Assembly: GCA_030696525.1 (NCBI GenBank)
Contig: JAUYSB010000172.1
Span: 1-34,046 of the forward strand
Length of the DNA stretch: 34,046 bases
Reading direction: 5' to 3'
Source: Hydrogenophaga sp.
Lineage (GTDB): Bacteria > Pseudomonadota > Gammaproteobacteria > Burkholderiales > Burkholderiaceae_C
The stretch's first letter is position 1. Every line of letters starts with the position of its first letter. A program made the position numbers and the translations under genes. The notes beneath the pieces were generated by a model. It was not told the origin of the DNA and searched no databases. It saw nothing but the letters and a program-made list of their open reading frames with translations. This document shows positions 23,131 through 29,267 of this stretch, one piece after another.

Positions 23131-23904
23131 TCAACAGCCGCAAGCCACGAGTGCGCACGCGTTGGAGGATGGGCGTGGGTACATCAGGCACGGGGCCGTC
23201 ACAGCCTCAAGGTAGCCGTTCTGTAGGTAGTCCACATAGTCCTTGACCAGGGCCAGCACCTCTTGTCCTGTTTCAGGGCTCGCCCAACCTTCATGCGGGT
23301 CATCATCCTGCAGATCTGGGCAGAAAACCTCGTACCAGCCACCCCCATCTACTGTCTCGATGACGATGCCGTGTCTGTGCGCAAGGGATTTTGCTTTGGC
23401 CATGGTCTGGGCGTTTCGCCGGATTTCGTGGGCCACCGTATCGACTGGAGCCTGCTGCGGCAATGCGTCAACGAAGAGACACGCCTCAACAACCTCATGT
23501 GGATGCGGCAACTCATCGAGCGATACCGCGCGATGGGTCAAAGAACACTGGTACCGCTCGCCCAGCAGGGTGCCGTAGTGCCGCCCAAAAACAATGATGG
23601 CATGCCGGGTGGCGAACAGATCGGCATTGCGCTGAACCCACTGCCCAGCACTCACAAGCCCCGTGCCATCGTCCCTGAAGTTGCGAAACGTCAGCGAGCA
23701 CCCAACAGAGGTGAGGGCTTCCCATAGGTGCCTTTCACTGACCCCTTTGATGCTGCGATCGCCACTGACCCCACGGATGATCCGAGCCGCGTGGTCCGTG
23801 CTGATGCCAAGCACCGTCGCCATGGCCGTAGGCCCACAAAAGCTGTTCTTGCCCGTTACCGGGTGAAGTTGTGGTGACATGGGAAGGCTGCAGGACTGCT
23901 TCAC
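23131..23904 (-). CDS. papain/C39-like cysteine-peptidase-fold protein
   Basis: The 257-residue protein has NSFCGPTAMATVLGIS (Cys23 as candidate nucleophile in a QxxCGPT-like context) and TRHAIIVFGRHYGTLLG (His101 as candidate catalytic His), the two blocks expected of a C39-type cysteine peptidase or related transglutaminase-like fold. Related proteins occur in phages. The C-terminal part is acidic (DLQDDDPHEGW) and ends with several Cys. It may cleave a protein or have lost activity. The GTG start at 23904 overlaps the stop codon of the antitoxin-like gene by 4 bp (GTGA); ATG 23880 is the alternative. Its position between hipB-like and hipA genes is unusual and suggests a role in controlling the kinase. 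Confidence 0.6.
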   Translation of the reverse strand: MKQSCSLPMSPQLHPVTGKNSFCGPTAMATVLGISTDHAARIIRGVSGDRSIKGVSERHLWEALTSVGCSLTFRNFRDDGTGLVSAGQWVQRNADLFATRHAIIVFGRHYGTLLGERYQCSLTHRAVSLDELPHPHEVVEACLFVDALPQQAPVDTVAHEIRRNAQTMAKAKSLAHRHGIVIETVDGGGWYEVFCPDLQDDDPHEGWASPETGQEVLALVKDYVDYLQNGYLEAVTAPCLMYPRPSSNACALVACGC

Positions 23905-24227
23905 CGATGGTGCTCGCTTGCCCCGCTTTTGGTCAGGAAGGTAGCTCTGGCCTGGACGAGCCGCTCCACATCGGACACCACGGTGCGCGGCGCCTGCGGG
24001 GGAGCTGCAAGCGATTGGGCGGCATCCTTGGGCAGCAGCACCAGCTCAAGCCCCAGCTCGGAGGCCAGGGCCATCGCGTTGGTGAGCCTGGGCGCAGTCT
24101 CCCCGGCCAGAATCTGGCGCACCGCCTGCGAGGTCAGCCCCGTGCGCTGTGCCAGGGCGTTGGCGGTCAGCTTGCGGGTTTTCTTGGCGTTGGTGAGGGC
24201 AGCGGCGAACTCAGCAAGGGTGCGCAT
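23901..24227 (-). CDS. HTH antitoxin/repressor of the hipA operon
   Basis: The 108-residue protein has a Cro/C1-type helix-turn-helix at about residues 5-60: FAAALTNAKKTRKLTANALA, QRTGLTSQAVRQILAGETAP and LTNAMALASELGLELVLLPK. This matches HipB-type antitoxins and repressors. A linker and an acidic/basic tail follow, rather than the short tail of classical HipB. It is first in the operon, before the peptidase-like gene. An inverted repeat lies just upstream and is its likely operator. The ATG at 24227 is chosen because residues further upstream are unlike the family. Confidence 0.8.
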   Translation of the reverse strand: MRTLAEFAAALTNAKKTRKLTANALAQRTGLTSQAVRQILAGETAPRLTNAMALASELGLELVLLPKDAAQSLAAPPQAPRTVVSDVERLVQARATFLTKSGASEHHR

Positions 24228-24247
24228 GATAAGTAAACTGTCGTTTT

Positions 24248-24284
24248 CGTCGAAGACGCATGTTGAGTATTGTAGGCTTCGACG
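24248..24284. promoter_or_regulatory. inverted repeat upstream of the hipB-like gene
   Basis: CGTCGAAG (24248-24255) and CTTCGACG (24277-24284) are perfect 8-bp inverted arms separated by 21 bp, about 20 bp upstream of the antitoxin-like ATG. They probably form the autorepression operator, or paired half-sites. Confidence 0.6.
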
Positions 24285-24373
24285 GCATGAATGGAATAGT
24301 TTAGTGTTGTTTTTCCCAAAAAAGCCACCTAACCTAATCTGGTGGTGTCGGTCGCATATACTGACAACTGAAA

Positions 24374-24460
24374 CATTGGCATACCTGACCGAAAGGCAGG
24401 GACGCAAAGCCACAGGCCCTCAGTCAAGCGCACGCGCTTGACCGGGTAGCTGGGTTGCCT
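24374..24460 (+). ncRNA. cyclic di-GMP-I (GEMM) riboswitch
   Basis: The aptamer shows the diagnostic core GGGACGCAAAGCC (24399-24411), a hairpin with CCTG/CAGG arms and a GAAA tetraloop (24391-24394) ahead of it, a second hairpin with perfect 8-bp arms (24423-24430 with 24435-24442), and the GGGTAGCTGGGTT docking segment (24444-24456). P1 pairs GGCA (24378-24381) with TGCC (24456-24459). The possible expression platform is the hairpin CTGACC/GGTCAG (24459-24476), whose first base overlaps P1. TATACT (24357-24362) is a possible -10 box. It controls the lipoprotein operon that starts at 24554 in response to the second messenger c-di-GMP, as known for this class. Confidence 0.92.
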
Positions 24461-24476
24461 GACCTACACGGGTCAG
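24459..24476 (+). promoter_or_regulatory. possible expression platform of the riboswitch
   Basis: A 6-bp hairpin, CTGACC with GGTCAG and a TACACG loop, begins at the last base of the aptamer P1 stem. No T-run follows, so control would be by translation or Rho rather than intrinsic termination; the direction of the switch cannot be told from the sequence. Confidence 0.4.
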
Positions 24477-24553
24477 CTTGGAGTCCTTGCGTCTCGCCCT
24501 GCGTCATGTGCCAGTGGGTCACCCATCGTGCACAAAACCCACGGACCGATTCC

Positions 24554-24907
24554 ATGACGACTCCAACGCTCCGCCTCAGCGCTTTGACCCTTCTCCTGGC
24601 CATCAGCGCCACGCTTGCAGGCTGCAACCAGCCCCAAGCGGCTCAAGCCGCCCAAGCCGCTGCTGCGCCAGCTCTGCCAGCCATCGATCAAGCCAACCTC
24701 TGCGAGGTCAAGGGTTGGCAGCATGACGTGGTGGCTCAGTCCTGCAAACCGGGTCAGAAGGTGATCTACCTGCCCGACTCCTGGGGCAATGAGCAATTGC
24801 CGGTGATTTTTGCGGCCGTCAACTGCGACATGCGGTACTCGGTCACCATCACCAAGGGTGCCGTGGCATGCATCTACTCCCCGATGACCCCTGCAAAGAC
24901 CTCGTGA
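24554..24907 (+). CDS. lipoprotein under c-di-GMP riboswitch control
   Basis: The 117-residue product has a lipoprotein signal peptide: a basic start, a hydrophobic segment (LSALTLLLAISATLAGC) and a lipobox LAGC with the acylated Cys near residue 25. The mature part has an Ala/Gln-rich linker and then a compact domain with four or five Cys (NLCEVKGWQHDVVAQSC, VNCDMRYSVT, VACIYSP), probably disulfide-bonded in the periplasm. No ribosome-binding site is obvious before the ATG. It heads a three-gene set behind the riboswitch; its function is unknown, but c-di-GMP control would fit a surface-related role. Confidence 0.75.
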   Translation: MTTPTLRLSALTLLLAISATLAGCNQPQAAQAAQAAAAPALPAIDQANLCEVKGWQHDVVAQSCKPGQKVIYLPDSWGNEQLPVIFAAVNCDMRYSVTITKGAVACIYSPMTPAKTS

Positions 24908-24924
24908 CTCGCCTCAGCACAGCC

Positions 24925-25278
24925 ATGAGCACTGACAACGTCACACCGACCTCATCGAGCCCCGCGCCCATGCCACCCAAGACCCCAACTAGGCCCCGCC
25001 GTGGGGCGCTGCGGATGCTGCGCTACGCACTCTGGCCCGCCCTGCTCGTCGTGTCTTTCCTGCTATACGAGCGGGGGCTTGAGCTGGCCAGGGCAGCGGG
25101 CTGCAGCCTTGGAGAGACCTGTGTGTCTGGCGCTGGCCTGGAGGCATCCATGTACGTCGCTTCTGCCGTCCTGATGTGGATGGTCCTTGCGATCTACCTG
25201 GTTGCACTTCTTCTCTGGAAGGTGTGGACGCTGGCGTTCTCGCGCACGAGCAACAAGCCCTCAGGTGGCGCGCTCTGA
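24925..25278 (+). CDS. two-helix membrane protein
   Basis: The 117-residue protein starts with a Pro/Ser/Thr-rich, basic cytoplasmic segment, followed by two hydrophobic helices: YALWPALLVVSFLLYERG near residues 38-55, and ASAVLMWMVLAIYLVALLLW near residues 80-99. Two Cys in the loop between them (CSLGETC) could form a disulfide in the periplasm. It lies 17 bp after the lipoprotein gene and is probably co-transcribed. No family is recognised. Confidence 0.65.
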   Translation: MSTDNVTPTSSSPAPMPPKTPTRPRRGALRMLRYALWPALLVVSFLLYERGLELARAAGCSLGETCVSGAGLEASMYVASAVLMWMVLAIYLVALLLWKVWTLAFSRTSNKPSGGAL

Positions 25279-25319
25279 AAACCCCTCAGTTCGAAATCTC
25301 ACAAGTCAACAAACCAAGC

Positions 25320-25694
25320 ATGAGAAAAGTCATCTACCTCACCGTGTATCTGATCGCCCTGGCTTTGGGGCCTGTTCTCGCCGTCCTTGGCCTGGTGATG
25401 CATTTCTACGCAGCCACCGCTTTCGGCGTGATCTGGTTTTTGGTGCTGCTCGGAAAGTTGCTGTTCGCCATCAAAGACGGGAGAGAGTTCAAAGCTCTCA
25501 TGGACAAGTACAAGCAAATGAACTTTGGCTGGTACAAGGCGACCTACCCGAATCACGCACATGCCAACGGCGTCTCATGCCACTCGTGTGGCGGACGGCG
25601 CATCCACGTGCGTTCGCTGCGGGAGCACACCTACACCCGCGAGCACTTCTGCACCCAATGCGGAACCGCCCTCTACTACTCGCCAGAAAACTGA
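25320..25694 (+). CDS. membrane protein with C-terminal zinc ribbon
   Basis: The 124-residue protein has two N-terminal membrane helices (about residues 5-28 and 31-51) followed by a cytoplasmic domain with CHSCGG and CTQCGT knuckles separated by about 20 residues, a typical zinc ribbon. Such proteins can sense or organise partners at the membrane. It is the third gene behind the c-di-GMP riboswitch, 41 bp after the previous stop codon, and a terminator-like hairpin follows 80 bp downstream. Function unknown. Confidence 0.65.
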   Translation: MRKVIYLTVYLIALALGPVLAVLGLVMHFYAATAFGVIWFLVLLGKLLFAIKDGREFKALMDKYKQMNFGWYKATYPNHAHANGVSCHSCGGRRIHVRSLREHTYTREHFCTQCGTALYYSPEN

Positions 25695-25773
25695 TGCGGT
25701 CCATGGCCCAGCAGATCCCCCTCGCCGTCGCAGCACGAGGAATTGGGAGCCAGTCAAACGCCGGAGCGCGAAA

Positions 25774-25794
25774 AAGCCCGCACGAGGCGGGCTT
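25774..25794 (+). terminator. terminator hairpin after the riboswitch operon
   Basis: An 8-bp stem, AAGCCCGC (25774-25781) with GCGGGCTT (25787-25794), has a 5-base loop and is preceded by AAAA. The downstream T-run is poor (CAGAAATTT), so termination on the plus strand may be partial; the AAAAAG on the other side would give a good T-run for a minus-strand transcript. Confidence 0.6.
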
Positions 25795-26360
25795 CAGAAA
25801 TTTGGACGTGGACACTTACGCGGTCCACGTTACGGCACATTCACATGCAGGAGCGCCCTTTGGTTTTTCTCGTCGTGGGAACTCGATGTTCGACGTGCCG
25901 CCGTGAGATTCGGCTTTGCCTGGCCAGGCAACTCGCAGCATGTTCTCTGCGAGCAGCAGCCTTCATTATATCATGATATGAAAAAAAGGTTCGCATGCGC
26001 GGGCTGGACACACGCCAGGCCACCCCACCCTCCTCCTTGCCTCATCCCTTGTGTGGGAGAACTTCGCAGATCGCTCCCCGGACAAGGCGCCGTGTTACAG
26101 CGATTGATGGTGTCGCCACCTCGGTGGCAAATGTGCCTGGCCCAGCATCCCGGCGGCTTGTACACAGTAAGGCAGAGGGTTCGCGGCGGAGCACGTTGAG
26201 TTCAAAAGTTGTATCGAGGGCACCCAGTCAGGCTGTCCGCATTGGCTAGACTGACCTGCCGATGTACGCAGGCGAGCGCGCATCCAGCCGCATAAACAGT
26301 CGAGAGTGTCCGACGTGCTCGGTAGGAGTCGTCTAGAAACCCGGTGTCGCCGAGGTGTTC
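25795..26360. other. region without a recognised gene
   Basis: These 566 bases carry only Arg/Pro-rich frames. They include a perfect 12-bp palindrome, ATATCATGATAT (25968-25979), in a short AT-rich spot, and a GCCACC-TC-GGTGGC hairpin near 26115-26128. I see no clear remnant of a known gene. Confidence 0.4.
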
Positions 26361-26402
26361 TTGACCAGGCTCAGGTTTGCTTATAAAGTCCGTAAAAACG
26401 GA
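26361..26402 (+). promoter_or_regulatory. hipBA promoter and operator
   Basis: TTGACC (26361-26366) and TATAAA (26382-26387), 15 bp apart, form a possible promoter. Directly after the -10 lies TCCGT-AAAA-ACGGA (26389-26402), a perfect 5-bp inverted repeat placed where a HipB dimer could block transcription. Confidence 0.55.
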
Positions 26403-26427
26403 AGCTAATGGCGAAGTCACCTCCTTT

Positions 26428-26754
26428 ATGAAACATTCACCTGATCCAGCGATGCTTCCCTACGAGGTGGAGGAGGGTTTGAGCACACTGGGTGAGCGAG
26501 TCAGTGCTGTGCGTCGAACGCTGGGATGGACGCAAGAGGATTTGGCCGCCAAGGCGGGCGTGAACAAGAAGACGGTCCTGAATGTGGAGCATGGCCGGCC
26601 CAGCGTGGGCATCGGGCACCTGTTGAACATTCTGTGGGCCTTGGATTTGATTGGTGAACTCCTGCCGGCGTTGGCCAAGCTGGGGAAAACCGATGAGGCC
26701 GTGAGCATGCTGGAGCGATCACTACCAAAGCGGATCCGAGGGCCGCGCCAATGA
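26428..26754 (+). CDS. hipB: HipB-type antitoxin
   Basis: The 108-residue antitoxin has a classic helix-turn-helix at about residues 17-75: LGERVSAVRRTLGWTQEDLA, AAKAGVNKKTVLNVEHGRPS and GHLLNILWALDLIGELLPAL, followed by a short basic tail ending LPKRIRGPRQ. HipB binds DNA as a dimer and inhibits HipA. ATG 26428 is chosen because it matches the family start and lies after the operator. Its stop codon overlaps the hipA start by 4 bp (ATGA), indicating translational coupling. The pair appears intact. Confidence 0.88.
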   Translation: MKHSPDPAMLPYEVEEGLSTLGERVSAVRRTLGWTQEDLAAKAGVNKKTVLNVEHGRPSVGIGHLLNILWALDLIGELLPALAKLGKTDEAVSMLERSLPKRIRGPRQ

Positions 26755-27968
26755 GTGGCACCTTGAAGCCGGTGTGGGTGTGGCTCCCCGGGCAGGTACA
26801 GCCTACTCAATGTGGCGAATTCGAGTTGCAGGGGCAAGTCGGGCGGTTCCACTACTCGGCCGATTATCTGAAGCGTGGCGATGCAGTGGCACTGGACCCC
26901 CTGCACCTGCCCTTGAAGCGCTCTGAGTTCTGGGCCAGGGAAACGCGGCAAGAAGGCTTGTTCGGAGTGATCCGTGACGCACGCCCGGAGGGCTTTGGGC
27001 TGGCGTTGTTGGAAAAGCGCCATGGCCGCGAAGATCTGGGCAACATGGAGATGTTGGAGTTGGCAGAAGGCGATGGCGTCGGTGCGCTGGAGGTTTGCGA
27101 CAACATCGAGCGCAAGACAGCCTTCAAAGCACCGAACCTGAACCAATTGCTGAATGCCTTGCGTGACCTGCCCGATGAGCGTCCCAGCAGCCAGGCCGCC
27201 CGCGCGGTGCAAGGCATTTTTGGAACGAGCTTAGGTGGGGAGCGGCCGAAGTTGACCGTGGAACACCAGGGGCAGCTTTGGATTGCCAAGTTACAGGACC
27301 GTGGCGATGGACCCAACAACCCATTGCGAGAGTACGTGGCCATGACGCTGGCCCGGGAGTGCGGAGTCAATGCGGCTGAGGTGGAATTCCACCTTGAAGG
27401 GCATCGTCAGGTGGTTCTGGTCAAGCGATTTGACCGGGACGTCCTACCTAGCGGGGGCGTAGAACGACACCTTTATGCCAGCGCACACACCTTGCTGCGA
27501 TTGGACAAGGAAGTGGCCGGTGCACGCAATCGTTCGTTTGTCGTGCTCGCCCATGAGCTCCAGCGTTGGTGCGCCCGCGCGGGCGTGGATATGTCGGCAA
27601 TGAAACATGAGTTGTGGCGCCGCGTTGCACACAACTCGTTGTGCGGCAACTTCGATGACCATGCGAGGAACCACGGCTTGCTCTACAGAGCTGGGCAGTG
27701 GGGGCTGTCACCTGCGTTTGACATTGCCCCGTACCATAAGCCGTCCGGTATCCATGCACTCAGTGTGACCAAAAGCGGCGCGCGCGCGTCCAGTCTGGGC
27801 AACTTGCTTGAGTTCGCTACGCTGCTGGGAGTGGATAAAGATGAAGCCCGAGACCATCTGCTCAGTCACCAATCAATGCTGGCCAAGCGATGGCCTCAGG
27901 TGGTGGAGAGTGCGGGGTTTTCACCAGAAGCACTGCCGTACCCTGCGCAGACGTGGTGGGCTGCTTGA
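26751..27968 (+). CDS. hipA: HipA-family serine/threonine kinase toxin
   Basis: The 405-residue product has the nucleotide loop LGGERPKLTV (161-170), nucleotide-binding Lys in LWIAKL (180), VKRFDRD (224-230), the catalytic loop GNFDDHARNHGLL (Asp302, Asn307), and metal-binding Asp in SPAFDIAP (324). The N-terminal domain contains RQEGLFGVIRDARPEGFGLA, a common HipA motif. It therefore should be a working kinase that phosphorylates an unknown target. Compared with the other hipA at 21751, its loops and N-terminus differ clearly, so they belong to different subfamilies. It forms a normal two-gene hipBA module. Confidence 0.92.
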   Translation: MSGTLKPVWVWLPGQVQPTQCGEFELQGQVGRFHYSADYLKRGDAVALDPLHLPLKRSEFWARETRQEGLFGVIRDARPEGFGLALLEKRHGREDLGNMEMLELAEGDGVGALEVCDNIERKTAFKAPNLNQLLNALRDLPDERPSSQAARAVQGIFGTSLGGERPKLTVEHQGQLWIAKLQDRGDGPNNPLREYVAMTLARECGVNAAEVEFHLEGHRQVVLVKRFDRDVLPSGGVERHLYASAHTLLRLDKEVAGARNRSFVVLAHELQRWCARAGVDMSAMKHELWRRVAHNSLCGNFDDHARNHGLLYRAGQWGLSPAFDIAPYHKPSGIHALSVTKSGARASSLGNLLEFATLLGVDKDEARDHLLSHQSMLAKRWPQVVESAGFSPEALPYPAQTWWAA

Positions 27969-28200
27969 AAGTCCGAAGTGCAGCGGGAGCTGCCGGTCAC
28001 CGCCAAAGTTTCCGCTCACGGCCTATGCCACCTTGCTGACACCCTGGAAGGGTCGATTCGACCGACCCGGGCGTCCTGAATAGGCCTAAATCCGACATCG
28101 CTTCCACAGCGTGTGGTCCGCCGCTTTCAGGAAGCTTCAGATCCGATTGACTGCGGAACGGGGTAAATTGGACGCATCCACAACCGACCCAGAGCCTCCG

Positions 28201-29262
28201 ATGGACAAAGCCAAGTCTCAAGCATTCATGATGAAGGTCGTGGCCGACCTCGCCGCGGCCACGACGGTTTCGCTGGTCCACGTGGGTGACCGGGTGGGGC
28301 TGTTTCGGGCCATGGCCGGCGCCGGGCCTATGAGCCGTGAGGCGCTGGAGCAGCGCACCGGCATCCACCCCCGTTATCTGGAGGAGTGGCTGGCCGCCAT
28401 GTTCTGCGCCGGCTATGTGGAACACGACGCTGATGCCGACACCTGGCAGCTTCCCGACGAACACGCGGTGTTTTTTGCCGATCCTGGGCAGGAGCACTAT
28501 CTGGGCGGCTTGTTCAAGGGGGCACCAGCGCTGGCTGCCATGGCGCCCCGGGTGGCCGAAGCGTTCGAGACCGGTCAGGGCATACCCTTCCAGGCCTACG
28601 GCGAGGCCGGGCCCCTGGCCATTGAACACATGAACCGCGCGGTCTACGAAGCGCGCCTGGTCACGCACTGGCTTCCGGCCCTGCCCCAGGTCTTGCAGCG
28701 CCTGCAGGCTGGCGGCAGCGCCCTTGACGTCGGTTGTGGCACCGGTGTCATCCCCATCCTGCTGGCGCGGGCGTTTCCGGCCGCACGCGTCACCGGTCTG
28801 GACGTAGACGCGCGCTCCATCGAGATCGCGCGCGAGAACGCGCGGCAGGCCGGGGTGCAAGAGCGGGTGCAATTCGTGCACCAGAGTGCGGTGGCGCTGG
28901 AGCCTCAAGGCGACGGCTACGACCTCATCTCCACCTTCGACGTGGTGCACGACCTTCCCGACCCCGACGCTGTGTTGCGCCGCATTCGAGACGCCCTGTC
29001 GCCGGGTGGCACCTACCTGATGGTGGAACCCAAAGTGGCCGAGCGTTTGCAGGACAACGCGGCCAACCCGTTTGCGCGCATGCTCTACGGCATCAGCTGC
29101 CTGCACTGTGTGCCCACCAGCCTGGCGCAGGGGGGCCCCGGCTGGAGCGCGTGCTGGGGTGAGACGCGTGCGCGGCTCGCGGCGCAGGAGGCGGGTTTTG
29201 GCAGCTTCAAGGTCTTACCCATACGCAACCCTACACAGGCGTTTTTCGAGCTGGCGGCCTGA
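28201..29262 (+). CDS. class I SAM-dependent methyltransferase with N-terminal winged helix
   Basis: The 353-residue protein begins with a winged-helix-like dimerisation domain (about residues 1-85: VSLVHVGDRVGLFRAM, REALEQRTGIHPRYLEEWL). The Rossmann-fold methyltransferase domain follows, with motif I LDVGCGTGVIPILLAR near residue 177, an acidic motif II VTGLDVDARSIEIAR near 199, and YDLISTFDVVHDLPDP near 240. It resembles the Rv2258c-type methyltransferases, whose substrate is usually a small molecule. The ATG at 28201 is preferred over upstream frames. It converges on the large regulator at 29268. Confidence 0.85.
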   Translation: MDKAKSQAFMMKVVADLAAATTVSLVHVGDRVGLFRAMAGAGPMSREALEQRTGIHPRYLEEWLAAMFCAGYVEHDADADTWQLPDEHAVFFADPGQEHYLGGLFKGAPALAAMAPRVAEAFETGQGIPFQAYGEAGPLAIEHMNRAVYEARLVTHWLPALPQVLQRLQAGGSALDVGCGTGVIPILLARAFPAARVTGLDVDARSIEIARENARQAGVQERVQFVHQSAVALEPQGDGYDLISTFDVVHDLPDPDAVLRRIRDALSPGGTYLMVEPKVAERLQDNAANPFARMLYGISCLHCVPTSLAQGGPGWSACWGETRARLAAQEAGFGSFKVLPIRNPTQAFFELAA

Positions 29263-29267
29263 CGTCG

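Noticed and set aside
22024-23226. Plus-strand frame of 400 residues opposite hipA
   Set aside because: hipA shows all catalytic motifs on the minus strand; this is its shadow.
28051-28063. GGTCGA-T-TCGACC palindrome between hipA and the methyltransferase
   Set aside because: It has no T-run for a terminator and no clear promoter next to it; a 13-bp palindrome in GC-rich DNA can arise by chance.
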